A stretch of DNA of 64,000 nt from assembly GCA_947579605.1 (NCBI GenBank), contig OX388317.1:20231384-20295383 (forward strand), given 5' to 3'. This document shows, piece by piece, positions 1 through 10,155 of this stretch. The stretch's first letter is position 1. The number at the start of each line of letters is the position of its first letter. A model generated the notes under the pieces. That model was not told the DNA's origin, made no database searches, and saw only the letters and a program-made list of their open reading frames with translations. This DNA comes from Athripsodes cinereus. Taxonomy: Eukaryota > Arthropoda > Insecta > Trichoptera > Leptoceridae. The translations under genes and the position numbers were made by a program.

Positions 1-1740
1 CATGTGTCCATCACACGACTCACTAGCGCACCGCAGACGATGAAAATAATTTCGTCTGTACCTGTTTCCTGAACGCAAGCTGAGTTAAACCAAAGATATC
101 GATATCCGACAGTGCAACATTGTGAAAACCCGTTAGTCTACCCAAAGGTCCCTTCACACCCGCATTTGTGGTTGCAGCTAGCATGTAAAACAATTGAGTA
201 ATCCAATTGAGTGATAAGCTATGCCATCCATCCTGAATGTTTTATTATATTATGGCAGTGAGGTTTCTTCTCAAAATAAACCTGCATGATTAGAACATTT
301 AGTTATAACCTCAACGCAGAATTCTGATCAATAAAAAAGTTTTTAATAGAGGAGGCTTTTTACCCTCTGTACTTCCGAGAGGAGGGTCAAAGTGTTAAAG
401 ACGAAAAAAAAGCATGCCTTTCTGGAATAAAATTTGAATTATTAAACAAATATATCCCGTCTCCCAGTAGAAAGAAGCCACCTACACTTTTGACAAGATT
501 ATTTAAACGTCTCTGAGTTTTGTAAAACAAATCACGAACCCGAGAATAATAATTCCATGACTGCTACATCATTTCCTGAGATGGAGGTTATCCATAAAAA
601 TATTAGAATTACGTCTTTGGAATAAAAATTGTATAATTTAATATCTACATTTGGGGGGTGGAGGGTGCTCGAAATATAATATGCAAGCAAGATGAATTCG
701 TGAGGAATACGTATGAGATATTATTGTCTAAAGAAATAACACCTTATATATTATATTTATTATTATTGTTCTTCAGGAATGTGAGATATTTGGCGTTGAT
801 GGTAATAGATGCTTCGTTCCTTTGGCGCCATTTAACGGTCCCTCGATAATTTCAAAGTGACTTGTCTGATGGTTCTTCTTCTAAAAATATTTGTATTTTA
901 CTGACAGTTTCTTTACAAATTCACAGTTTTGACCTTATGTATGTTGATATTTTATATTTTAAAACTAATCTTAAACCGGACTTAGTTCAGAAAATAATCA
1001 TCTAATTGACAATTCTACGCAACAAAATTAAATTTATCATTTGTATGAGATGTATCTATATTCATTAGGTATAGTAAATCGAGGACTATCTGTAACAAAA
1101 CCTTTAATTTATAAAAAAATTCAAGTCAATTTTTTTTTAAATTTCTAGAAACTGTTACGAAATTAATGCTTCTAAAATAAGTGTAAAACCATCACACCTA
1201 CAGGTACTTGTAGGTAGATACAATTATTTATATTTATACATGAATAAACTTAAAGGATGCGAGTTTGTATAAAAGGTACTTCTTGTCGAAGTGACCATGA
1301 AATTTTAGGTAATTAATTACATGTAAACGTAAGTACATTTATAACAACAAACTCAAATATTTTCTAGAATAATTTTATTGGTTTGATTGTTGCAGAAAAT
1401 AGAAATAACTTGATTTTTTTTTTGCATTACATCCTTTCAATTATTAATGCCTCCCTATTGTTACGTTGCATAGCTATCGCTTCACTAGTTCTATTCTGAT
1501 AGCATCGGAGCTTCATTTCATAAGTTGCATTTTCCATTCTTTTGTAGTTGGTACTTTCAACTCAGAAATGATAATATGAAAATAACAACAAGTAAAAGAA
1601 TATAATATCCATTTATTCTATAAGATTAGTATAAGTTTCAGTGCATACAGACGAGTATTACGTATTTATTATAATAGTACCTATAATACGGGAATATGAG
1701 AAGTTTTCATGAGTTGAAAATTGTCGATGATATCTACTGC
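1..1740. other. AT-rich DNA with no supported gene
   Basis: No convincing coding region, RNA gene or complete repeat is visible. A short piece near 205-250 resembles the central part of repeat family A. Around 361-390 a small hairpin is possible (ACCCTC pairing with GAGGGT). The 63-codon frame at 658-849 lacks an ATG start and any recognisable motif, so it is not called. Confidence 0.6.
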
Positions 1741-1746
1741 AGTATT

Positions 1747-1815
1747 ATGATATACCTTCGCGGCATTTCCCACATGTGGGGTAGCCAGTAGACAAACTGC
1801 AAGTTATAAGCATCA
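1747..1815 (-). repeat. Repeat family A, 3'-end fragment
   Basis: The stretch matches the 3' terminal part of family A in reverse: a diverged ACCATCACGGCAT, then CCCACAnGTGGGGTAGCCAG and a diverged AATAAACATGCAAG. Only the end of the unit is present. Confidence 0.65.
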
Positions 1816-1839
1816 GATTATTTTACCTTACCTTGCATT

Positions 1840-1905
1840 ATTTATTTATTTATTCCTTGAAAACACACAACAGACAACAACTATATATATATATATATAT
1901 AATGT
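1840..1905 (-). repeat. (TTTA)n tail of a retroelement plus an (AT)n run
   Basis: TTTATTTATTTATT at about 1842-1856 is followed by an (AT)n microsatellite near 1882-1901. The first part resembles the reversed AAATA-type tails seen on LINE remnants elsewhere in the window. Confidence 0.4.
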
Positions 1906-2000
1906 ACAAGGTAGAAAAAAAAACATTTCACTCAGTTGTCATCCAAAAACCGTGCGTCACAATTAATTTACATTATCTCAATATTTATTCATTAATATGA

Positions 2001-2150
2001 AAACATCTTAAATTCAGCGATGAGGTTTGCCACCCATCCTGAATGTCTTGATTTTATATTGGCACGAAGAGGACAGTTTGCATGTTTCTTACATGCAGCT
2101 GATCTGCTGGCTACCCCACTTGTGGGATATGCCGTGATGGTATAGTATAG
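2001..2150 (+). repeat. Repeat family A, 3' half
   Basis: This is a well-preserved 3' half of family A. It runs from CATCTTAAATTCAGCGATGA, through TTTGCCACCCATCCTGAATG and GGCACGAAGAGGACAG, to the terminal hairpin CCCCACTTGTGGG and GCCGTGATGGTATAG. It ends in a short TATAG-type tandem tail (TATAGTATAGTATAATA). The 5' half is missing, as expected for a reverse-transcribed, 5'-truncated element. Confidence 0.85.
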
Positions 2151-2520
2151 TATAATATGAAAACCACAAACACACACGCACACATCAATCACTCGTCTTG
2201 CTAGCACACACATTACAGTCAATTCCACATTCACACAAAACACAGATACTTAAAATTATACAGATACATAATATATAAAACTTATTATTTTTATTGTTGT
2301 TTTGTATTATTCATTGTTCATTACTCGCTATTCCTTATTCATTAGTCAATTGAATTATTGGTGTGTCATTAGTAATGTTTGTGTTGATATATTTATGCTC
2401 TGATTGTATAGTGGTAATTAAAAGTGAACTATTTTGGCCCACAATCTGCATAATGTTTAATTGTTGCTGTTTTTGGTAATTGACTGTTTGTTCTTTGAAA
2501 ATAAATAAATAAATAATCTT
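2151..2520. other. Unassigned AT-rich spacer ending in AAATA repeats
   Basis: No gene is seen. The last 80 bp end in AAATAAATAAATAAT (about 2500-2516), which resembles a retroelement 3' tail. The decanucleotide array starts immediately after it, so the array may have grown out of such a tail. Confidence 0.4.
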
Positions 2521-3445
2521 ACCAAACCTTACCATACCTTACTATACCTTACTATACCTAACTATACCTTACTATACCTTACCATGCCTTACCATGCCTT
2601 ACCATGCCTTACCATGCCTTACCATGCCTTACCATGCCTTACCATGCCTTACCATGCCTTACCATGCCTTACCATGCCTTACCATGCCTTACCATGCCTT
2701 ACCATACCTTACCATACCTTACCATACCTTACCATACCTTACCATACCTTACCATACCTTACCATACCTTACCATACCTTACCATACCTTACCATACCTT
2801 ACCATACCTTACCATACCTTACCATACCTTACCATACCTAACCATACCTAACCATACCTTACCATACCTTACCATACCTTACCATACCTTACCATACCTT
2901 ACCATACCTTACCATACCTTACCATACCTTACCATACCTTACCATACCTTACCATACCTTACCATACCTTACCATACCTTACCATACCTTACCATACCTT
3001 ACCATACCTTACCATACCTTACCATACCTTACCATACCTTACCATACCTTACCATACCTTACCATACCTTACCATACCTTACCATACCTTACCATACCTT
3101 ACCATACCTTACCATACCTTACCATACCTTACCATACCTTACCATACCTTACCATACCTTACCATACCTTACCATACCTTACCATACCTTACCATACCTT
3201 ACCATACCTTACCATACCTTACCATACCTTACCATACCTTACCATACCTTACCATACCTTACCATACCTTACCATACCTTACCATACCTTACCATACCTT
3301 ACCATACCTTACCATACCTTACCATACCTTGCCATACCTTGCCATACCTTGCCATACCTTACCATACCTTACCATACCTTACCATACCTTACCATACCTT
3401 ACCATATCTTACCATACCTTACCATAGCACACCCCACCATACCTT
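2521..3445. repeat. Decanucleotide minisatellite (ACCATACCTT)n
   Basis: About 90 head-to-tail copies of a 10-bp unit. The first few units are diverged (ACCAAACCTT, ACTATACCTT). Units from 2581 to 2700 are ACCATGCCTT, twelve in a row, and the remainder are almost all ACCATACCTT. Block variants occur: two ACCATACCTA units near 2831-2850 and three GCCATACCTT units near 3331-3360. The array decays at 3405-3445. Because 10 is not a multiple of 3, all three forward frames stay open and give peptide repeats such as LPYLTIPYHT. These are by-products of the repeat, not genes. Confidence 0.97.
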
Positions 3446-3670
3446 ACCTAAGATTTATAAGTTTTAAGAACCAAGTCCCACAATCGATCACAAAGAAATA
3501 AATCATACATCATATTGCAAAGAATTCAAGAAATAAAAATATATCTTTAAATTTACTTACAATTTACCTACACATCAATTGCAATATTTTCAGATACCTA
3601 CCATAATTATAAAAAATATTGTTTTTTCTTTAACACTTGGCGTGCTTGAATAAATTTGGCAACCTAGCAA
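3446..3670. other. Unassigned AT-rich spacer
   Basis: Nothing recognisable lies between the minisatellite and the next family A copy. Confidence 0.5.
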
Positions 3671-3850
3671 ATCTGGAATAGGTCTCTCACTCTTTTCCGT
3701 AATTTTCGAGTTTCCTGTAACAGGTAGACATTTTACATCTTAAATTCAGCGATCCGACGTGCTACCCATGTGACAGCATACATGTTTATGAAATGCGACA
3801 AGTCTACTAGCTAACTCGCTTGCGAGATTTGTCCTAATGGTGTACTAGTT
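3671..3850 (+). repeat. Repeat family A, degenerate full-length copy
   Basis: Order and spacing match the unit: GGTCTCTCACTCTTTTCCGT, TTTTCGAGT..CCTGTAACAGG, CATTTTACATCTTAAATTCA, GCGATC, then a diverged 3' part with only traces of the terminal hairpin (AACTCGCTTGCGAGATT). This is an old copy. Confidence 0.7.
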
Positions 3851-4570
3851 GCAGTTAAAATCGTTAACTCCAAATAAATTAAATACCACATTGCTCTTAT
3901 TAATTTAAATCACAAAAGCTTATACCATTGATTTGTTTATTGTTATTTTATCTTTTATTCTAAATAATACATATTAAAAAAAAATTAACTATTCACCTTT
4001 GTATTGAAACTTCCCTATTGCTTGTATGAAGTACAAAGTCTTATACATAATACAAACTTGCTTATCATGAGAAGGGAATGAACTTCTAATGTTATTAGCC
4101 CTCAGTGTAGGTATATCTATACCAAGCAGTTGTAAATACCTTCTTAGGTAAATGTACTTACATTGATCCTTGTATCTGATAAAATAACGATACTACAAAT
4201 AATAATATGTTACATATATAGTAAGTACTGAATAATAACTATAATAATTATTGTATCTGGTACTTACTTATTATTCGATACATTCTTTATGATGTCGGTA
4301 CTCGTATCGGAATTGTCATTATTATTGTAATATTTTTTAGATACGTACATAATAGATTTAAGACATGTATTGTATTTTGTTGTTAGCACAATATATCATT
4401 AGAATATGGAGTAGTTTGTGTTATTTGAAATATAAAAGAAAACCCGAAGATTTTTTTTTGATATCCAATACTTGGATACAAACAATTTCTATATTTGATT
4501 ATTTTATCCAATCGATAATCTATCGATCCAATTAGGTAATTTTTAGTCTATTAATTGTGTCAGTGCATTC
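3851..4570. other. AT-rich DNA, nothing recognised
   Basis: High A+T with many TAATAATA-type runs. No reading frame or repeat match is visible to me. Confidence 0.5.
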
Positions 4571-4573
4571 GAA

Positions 4574-4713
4574 GTAGAATTCCATAATTTTGTGAATTGA
4601 AACAAGTGTTTCTTTCTACTATCTATAAATTATTGATCATAACACAGTCTTTCTACTTCAATATTCTATAGAAGAAAGAAACACTTGTTTCAATTTACCT
4701 AAAAAAAAATTTT
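4574..4713. mobile_element. Foldback MITE, family D (copy 1)
   Basis: Inverted arms face each other. The left arm reads TAGAATTCCATAATTTTGTG, then GAATTGAAACAAGTGTTTCT. The right arm carries AGAAAGAAACACTTGTTTCA, then ATTTACCTAAAAAAAA. A second copy with the same arms lies at 18474-18608, which supports a transposable family rather than a chance hairpin. No reading frame is present. Confidence 0.75.
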
Positions 4714-4724
4714 GTTTCTCTTTC

Positions 4725-4920
4725 ATTAATAGTGGTTAGATGAAAGAAATCACTTGATAGTGAAAATTTCGCCACTGCATATCGTCTAAGAATTTTCATT
4801 TTCAAATTAAGTATTGTTTAATTTGATATTTTAAATATTATATGTATTGCTTTGTTAACACTATGTTATGTAATGATGTGCAAAAAAATTATATAAACAA
4901 ATAAATAAAATAGATCTATT
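4725..4920 (+). repeat. Repeat family C (retroelement 3' end)
   Basis: The head GTGGTTAGATGAAAGAAATC with ATAGTGAAAATTTCGCCACT is followed by a body containing TTGTTAACACTATGTTATGT, then AATGATGTGCAAA and an AAATAAATAAAAT tail. The A-rich tandem tail and variable 5' truncation across copies point to a LINE 3' region or a LINE-mobilised element. Confidence 0.7.
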
Positions 4921-4924
4921 TTAT

Positions 4925-4980
4925 AAGACATTTAATATCTGAAATTCAGCGATGAGATTTGCCATCCATCCTAAATGGCG
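4925..4980 (+). repeat. Repeat family A fragment
   Basis: AAATTCAGCGATGAGATTTG followed by CCATCCATCCTAAATG matches the centre of family A only. Confidence 0.65.
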
Positions 4981-5001
4981 TGGAGAGGTTAGCTTCGATA
5001 T

Positions 5002-5178
5002 AGTTCGTCGGTAGCCTAGAGGTAGAGTCTCGGCCTTGTAAGTAGAGGGTCCGTGTTTCGATCGCAGGTGCCGGCCACCTCCCCTTTCACGACACAAGCT
5101 TTCAGCTTACTATGAAGGGTGTATAAGGTTGTATTTGGGTTTATAACAAAACCTTGGTAATAATAATAATAATAATAA
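5002..5178 (+). mobile_element. tRNA-derived SINE, family 1 (copy 1)
   Basis: The head looks like a tRNA gene (GTCGGTAGCCTAGAGGTAGA, then a B-box-like GTTTCGATCGC; other copies read GGTTCGATCCC). A non-tRNA body follows (CTCCCCTTTCACGACACAAG, then GTATAAGGTTGTATTTGGGT) and ends in (TAA)n. Three more copies lie on the minus strand at 12306, 28160 and 44628. The internal promoter elements imply RNA polymerase III transcription. This is not a functional tRNA gene. Confidence 0.85.
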
Positions 5179-5292
5179 AAATCTTTATTGCACAAAAAAC
5201 AAACATTAATAAAATATAAACATTGTAGAACCAGACAAATAAATTTGTGCAATGGGCGAGTTTATCGCGGTATATCTTTTTATAAAAAAAAA
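5179..5292 (-). repeat. Repeat family C, reverse copy
   Basis: Reading downwards in coordinate, GGCGAGTTTATCGCGG is the complement of the family C head, and CTTTATTGCACAA at the low end is the complement of its tail. It abuts the SINE at 5002-5178, so one element probably inserted next to or into the other. Confidence 0.6.
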
Positions 5293-5364
5293 TTCATCCG
5301 GCTGGTCTGCTGGCGTATTTTTATATAAGAGTAGGTATTTATATAAATATAAGAGTATTTTTTT

Positions 5365-5706
5365 ATTATTAATTTAAGATAAAAGAAACTTTGTACTTTC
5401 CACTAGAATAACTTTAATTAGAGTGAGAAAATGTTTTCGGAACTACTTGTTCCATCATCAGTAACAAAACTAAAGATAAATTATTTTCAAGCACAGTCAA
5501 TTTTGTGTTGTCAAAGTTATTTATACTCCACCCCTGCCCCCGCCCACCACTCCTTCACCTTCACCACAACATTGACTGTCCTTGAAAATTATTTATGTTT
5601 AGTATTGTTATTGATGATGGAACAAGTAGTTCCGAAAACGTTTTAACTCTAATTAAAGTTATTCTAGTGGAATGTTGAAAGTTTCTTTTATTTTAAATTA
5701 ATAATT
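5365..5706. mobile_element. Large foldback (MITE-like) element with a GC-rich loop
   Basis: Two near-perfect inverted arms of about 135 bp (5365-5500 and 5572-5706) share CCACTAGAATAACTTTAATT and TTTTCGGAACTACTTGTTCC with their complements. The roughly 70-bp loop is unusually C-rich for this region (CTCCACCCCTGCCCCCGCCC). The forward 71-codon frame across it is a by-product. Arm length and absence of coding capacity suit a non-autonomous foldback transposon. No second copy is in this window. Confidence 0.75.
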
Positions 5707-7368
5707 AATATGGAATTCCACAGTGTTTATGACGAAACATTCGATTTTTTTTATAATTATCGCAAACATACAGTTATTACAATATAATATACTACAAATA
5801 GATATAAAAAAGTTGACATATAAACCAGCAAAAGTTTGTAAATGCATTACAAAATAAATTTTACCTACATACTACAGTGAAAGAAAAAAAAACATGAAAA
5901 TTTGTTGGATTCCTGGACTGCCGAGTCCGAAAACTCGCTAATCATGCGCATAAACATCATAAAGACCAAACGTACAGTAAGGGAAGGATTAGGGACAGAA
6001 ACGGTAAGGAGAAAGAAAGACATCAATGGAGCGTAAGACTCCTGCTTATGCCCGCCGAGACCCAGTATCTGTCAGAGATCTAGCAATCATCCTTGTAGAG
6101 TATGTACATATAATATCTTAAGATAGAATACAATTACTTTTCATTTCCAAGGTTCCTTCTTTATAACTATTATGACGTTATCTGATACATGCCATTGATG
6201 ATAGTAGTAATAATTTATCGACTTGTTTACGTTTTCAGAATATTTTCTCAATACGAAGGTACTAAGTAGAATGTATGTAATATTATTATTTGTTAAACTT
6301 ACACCTACGCCTCATTCATCACATTATTATTATTCTATGTATGCTTGATACATGGATACGCAAATATTGGGGTGAAAAAACACACACTTTTACTTAAAAT
6401 AATATTGGCATGTAATTTAAAAAAAATGTTCTGTGAAATCTATGTGGAATAATAATAGGTATGGTTCACTCTCGGTAAATTTTTGAGAGTCACGAGAAAA
6501 TAGGAACCTTTAAGACATCATAAATAAGATATTTTCTTCATAGTAAGTAGTTGATCTGAAGAGCAGATGACCAACATAATATGTTTGTCATTGATTATAT
6601 AAATTGTAATAGTAATTATATTTAAATTAAAAATTAATATAGTTTTAAAACAGTGTTGACTTTCATTTGATTAATGTATTGAAATTAGAAGCTTTTAAGA
6701 CAAAGTCCATCTTCAGTAATAATTACTTTTAACTTAGCTTAGTTATAGTTTAAGTATTTAGTAAGAAGTAATTACTGAAAAAGGATGGTACCTACGTTCG
6801 AAAATCTTTTAATTTCGAATGTAGTTTAGTAAATTAATTAAATGATAATAAACAGTGATATTTATTACACTATTTTACAGTCTAAACTAAAATGAACTTT
6901 TAGTTTTCTCTTGGAATATCAAAAAGTTATATTTTTATTGTATTTTAATTCAGAATTGATAACGTTTTTATCATTTTATAAAACAATATGAAATTTGTGA
7001 AACTTTTTTTTTATTTTTATTACTAGGTATCTATTTTTCATATTATTGTTGTTCGGTTTTGTATGTCTATGTGGAGCATATTTTTTAAATTTATTTTTTA
7101 TCTCTTGCTATTTATGTTATAGATCATAATATTTTTTTGTTATTACTCTCTGAATCCTGCGAAATTGAAATAAATAAATAAATATGTTATAATGGAAAGT
7201 TGAACAGATGTCCTGGAAACAGTAAGGACATGAAACTCAAGCAAGTAGCTACCTCGACAATAGTCTTTCAATTCATAAGAGTTCCTTATTCAGACATAAC
7301 GTAGTTTTAACATTCAAAGCACGAGCAGTGCTCAATTTTGAGGGTACTTAAAAATAATTATGTAAATG
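5707..7368. other. AT-rich DNA with no supported gene
   Basis: No coding region is recognised. An imperfect hairpin occupies about 6695-6805 (CAGTAATAATTACTT against AAGTAATTACTG) and could be a decayed foldback element. At 7165-7190 GAAATTGAAATAAATAAATA resembles a retroelement tail. The stretch near 5900-6110 is less AT-rich but matches nothing I recognise. Confidence 0.5.
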
Positions 7369-7512
7369 GAAGTGGTTAGATGGAAGAAATCACTATAAAG
7401 TGATAATCTCGCCACTGCACATCATCACATTGTTTAATTATGTAAACTGCTTTGTTACTTTGTTATGTGTATGATGATGTGCAAGAAGAATAAAATAAAT
7501 AAATAAATACGT
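7369..7512 (+). repeat. Repeat family C
   Basis: AGTGGTTAGATGGAAGAAAT, then AAGTGATAATCTCGCCACTG and CACATCATCACATTG; then TTTGTTACTTTGTTATGTGT, GATGATGTGCAAG and an (AAAT)n tail. It overlaps the tandem duplication that starts at 7441. Confidence 0.75.
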
Positions 7513-7697
7513 AAAAGAGTGGAAGACCTATTCCTTATCGGAGTCTACACGGGATATATTTTAATTTTTATGTAAACTGCTTTGTTACTTTGTTATGTGT
7601 ATGATGTGCAAGAAGAATAAAATAAATAAATAAATACGTAAAAGAGTGGAAGACCTATTCCTTATCGGAGTCTACACGGGATATATTTTAATTTTTA
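7441..7697. repeat. Direct tandem duplication, 130 + 127 bp
   Basis: The block starting TGTAAACTGCTTTGTTACTT at 7441 recurs at 7571, almost identical over its whole length. The only clear difference is one ATG triplet less in copy 2 (GATGATGTGC against GATGTGC). Each unit joins the 3' tail of family C to a reversed 5'-end piece of family A (AAAAGAGTGGAAGACC then CTACACGGGATA). The composite therefore formed first and was then duplicated. Confidence 0.93.
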
Positions 7698-8126
7698 ATA
7701 TGCAATTAATATTTTTCAAGCCCTACTAGAGATGGATATTCGAAGAACTATATTTTCGACCTATTATTTCATAATAATATATCTACCTACATATGCGATG
7801 ATATTGTTCGCAAGATGAGGATCTGAAAAAGAACAAACATAGCTCACGTTTCTATATACAATAGGTGTACTACGTATTATTATTATTACAGTACTAAGAA
7901 ATAATAGGTATGTAGAAAATGTTCATATTTACAACAAAAGTAGCAGTCACAATAATATTGTATTCAAAGAACATGTAGGTACTTGTTTAATAATAAAGTA
8001 GGTACTTACCTTATTATTGAATACGATTTGCAACACGTATTAAATATACGGTAGTAATTTTGTTTTCAGCAGAAAATATTTGTATGTAAGTAGGTACATA
8101 GTATCAAAATGAATATTGTTCTTTTG
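7698..8126. other. AT-rich spacer
   Basis: Contains several TAGGTA/TACCTA-type motifs common in this window. No gene is visible. Confidence 0.5.
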
Positions 8127-8690
8127 AATGTTTTTTTAAGTTTTCTACAATGCACATCCGTTAGGTACTTGATTATTTAAATCGCGATCGATTTCGGTAA
8201 ACCTATACCATTGACGAGCGATGTAATACTGACTAATATTTTTGTTAAAACATCTACAAAAACAAAATAATTGAAAACAATAGCTGCACCTGTTAAGGAT
8301 TAGGCATTGTAAACATTGTGAGAAGAGGTGATTTATAATGATTTATTACTTTATTTAAAGTATTTACTTTTGAATTCAAAGCTTTATTAATATCTAATGT
8401 TTCCAAAGAACATAGTTTAAAATAATTATTTATATTTGTATATTTGAGAGAACTGTTTTTTTTATGAAATTGTGGATCAAATTCAATAATATGATTCGCG
8501 AACTCGGAATAATTACTATTTTTAAGGCAAAGTTCGTGCTCTCTAAGTCTAGTTTTAAAATTTCTTTTGGTCATACCTATATATGTAGCATCGCAGTCAT
8601 CACACTTAAGTGTGTACACTCCATTTTTTTGCAAGGGTTCTGTGGGATTTTTATTATTTAACAAATTAGATAATTTTTATTATTTGTGTA
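8127..8690 (-). mobile_element. Penelope-like retroelement, 3' portion
   Basis: The C-terminal coding region (8293-8685) is followed on the minus strand by a 3' UTR and terminal sequence. The terminal sequence, seen on the plus strand, is GAATGTTTTTTTAAG, TTCTACAATGCACATCCGTT, TTAAATCGCGATC and ACCATTGACGAGCGATG. The same 3' UTR and terminus recur at 48703-49192, and the terminus alone at 13475-13575. The 5' side, with the reverse transcriptase, is missing. The truncation point near 8690 coincides with a small perfect hairpin (ATGCTGGAGTAAT against ATTACTCCAGCAT, 8692-8728). Confidence 0.85.
8293..8664 (-). pseudogene. GIY-YIG endonuclease domain of a Penelope-like element (C-terminal fragment)
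   Basis: About 123 residues remain, ending in SPLLTMFTMPNP and a stop. Visible motifs are GVY (residues 15-17), a CxxC pair (C21, C24), YIG (28-30), R39 and H43. This is the GIY-YIG core in the spacing typical of Penelope-like retroelements, where it follows the reverse transcriptase and nicks the target for primed reverse transcription. Codons just upstream (KLSNLLNNKNP) continue the frame without an ATG, so the called start is only where the open frame begins. The second conserved half is present but the RT domain is absent, so this is a dead remnant. The same C-terminal peptide is encoded at 48782-48898. Confidence 0.85.
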
Positions 8691-8691
8691 G

Positions 8692-8728
8692 TATGCTGGA
8701 GTAATATTGTAACTATTACTCCAGCATA
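8692..8728. repeat. Short perfect hairpin at the Penelope truncation point
   Basis: ATGCTGGAGTAAT and its exact complement are separated by about 11 bases. It sits exactly where the Penelope-like reading frame is cut off. Confidence 0.7.
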
Positions 8729-8817
8729 GTTAGTCCTTCTAAAATAACTGATATTGAATATTGTTCTCTTATAAAATAAAATGACATCTTAAGTTAACGT
8801 TTTTAAATAATTATTTA

Positions 8818-8882
8818 TCCCGTGGGTCTCCGGCAAAAAAATGTCTACCACTCCCACTTGTGGGAAATGCTTCGATCGTATG
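8818..8882 (+). repeat. Repeat family A, internally deleted
   Basis: The 5' end (ATCCCGTGGGTCTCCGG) is joined almost directly to the 3' hairpin (CTCCCACTTGTGGGAAATGC). The middle of the unit is lost. Confidence 0.5.
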
Positions 8883-8984
8883 AATGAATAAATGAATGTT
8901 TCATTCATTCGTTCAAAAAGCTTAATTAATTAGTACAGATATTTAAATTGTAGCGGCATTAAATTTGTAACGTTAACAATAGTC

Positions 8985-9235
8985 ACAACCGCATGTAGGG
9001 TAGCTAGAAGACCAAGGACGAGTAAGAAATACGCAGGTTGTCCTCTCGTATTGGACAAAATCATATCAAAAATAAGATATTCCTGATGGGTGGTGGACCT
9101 CATCGCTGACTTGTATACGATAATTGTTTTTTTACGTAGGATTTTATGAACTACATTTTGAAGGACAAGTTTTCGAAAATTTACGGAAAATTGTGGGAGA
9201 CCAATTTTTTACCGGGGACTTAAAAGGGTATATAC
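8985..9235 (-). repeat. Repeat family A, diverged full-length copy
   Basis: The reverse of the unit is recognisable end to end: GGGTAGCTAGAAGACC, GTTGTCCTCTCGT, ATTCCTGATGGGTGG, CCTCATCGCTGACTT, GGACAAGTTTTCGAAAA, TTGTGGGAGACCAA and TTTACCGGGGAC. Confidence 0.8.
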
Positions 9236-9497
9236 TTTAATTTATGTGCAAATATTTAAAAATAATGCTTTCGTTCTTTTTCATATTAAATACAAGAAAT
9301 ATGTATAGTATATAATATACGCACAGATATGAATATGTTTTTTATCATAACACTATTATAAGCTTTAGATATATTGTTATAAATAGTATGAGAGCTTTGA
9401 AGCGTACTTGAAAGCTTCGTATAATTCATTTATCAAGATGAGAAATGATCTGAGAATTTCAAATAATACTAAACCAACTAGCTTTTTACCCACACAC

Positions 9498-9618
9498 ACC
9501 ATCACGGCATCTCTCAAGTAGGTTAGTTGCATGTAATAAACGTGAAAGTTGTCCTCTCTACGTCAATTAAAATAAGACATCCAGAATAGGTAGCACAATT
9601 CATCGTTGAATTGTAGAT
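9498..9618 (-). repeat. Repeat family A, 3' half
   Basis: CACCATCACGGCATCTCTCA, GCATGTAATAAACGTGAAAG, TTGTCCTCTC and CATCCAGAATAGGTAG match the 3' half in reverse. The match stops after the CATCGTTGAATTGTAGAT segment. Confidence 0.75.
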
Positions 9619-9944
9619 ATAAATATTAATAATTTTTAAAACCTGGAATAAATATGAAATAAAAAAATTACACCGTGCATTGAATCAGAAAACTTCCTAC
9701 GAATAAGTGACGAAAAATATTTAAGGAATATTTTAGTGCTTTAGTAAATTTGCTCTGTAGTAAAAATCAATACCTAATTGAAATGTTGATTTTGTTTTTT
9801 TTTTGAACGATGATAAAGAAGAGCTTTTCTTATGAAAGATGGCGGTTGAGTTTTCTTTAGGTGTTTTCATGTTATTGATAATTTTCCTGTTAATTAATAA
9901 ATTACATAAATATTTATACATGTATATATATATAAGGCGTAGAT
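9619..9944. other. AT-rich spacer
   Basis: The 62-codon minus-strand frame here has no recognisable motif. Nothing else is seen. Confidence 0.45.
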
Positions 9945-10155
9945 CACCAGATCATATCGTTAACATAGTCACGCCAATGAATCTCCTTTGACATCCATCA
10001 AGAAGGAGAACAAATAATACCTGGATGACACAATTTAATACGATTCTGCGGAGAAATGTGCTGGATGAAGATGACATACAACCTGAGAACGAGATGAGCC
10101 ACCCCAACAGCCTTCAGTGGCAATTAGTTAAGACAGAGCCATGAAGAAGAAGAAG
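9945..10155 (+). mobile_element. LINE 3'-end fragment
   Basis: A broken translation gives RSPDHIVNIVTPMNLL, stop, HPSRRR, then TQFNTILRRNVLDEDDIQPE, and ends just before (GAA)n. This matches the C-terminal tail seen at 35930-36200 on the other strand (PPEHIVNKI..FNRILRRNDL). The terminal TGA merges with the AGAAGAAGAAG tail, leaving essentially no 3' UTR. Confidence 0.65.

Noticed and set aside
2521..3445. CRISPR-like or telomeric array
   Set aside because: There are no unique spacers between units. The unit is not the insect telomere repeat TTAGG.
2584..3467. Long forward reading frames of LPYLTIPYHT-type repeats (up to 287 codons)
   Set aside because: They are the translation of the 10-bp array in three frames at once. 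Since 10 is not divisible by 3, every frame stays open. No gene is implied.
5002..5060. Genuine tRNA gene
   Set aside because: The head has A- and B-box-like sequence, but the acceptor and anticodon arms do not pair properly and a SINE body follows. Three more copies carry the same body.
5431..5646. 71-codon frame in the foldback element
   Set aside because: It spans both arms and the loop of an inverted repeat and has no domain.
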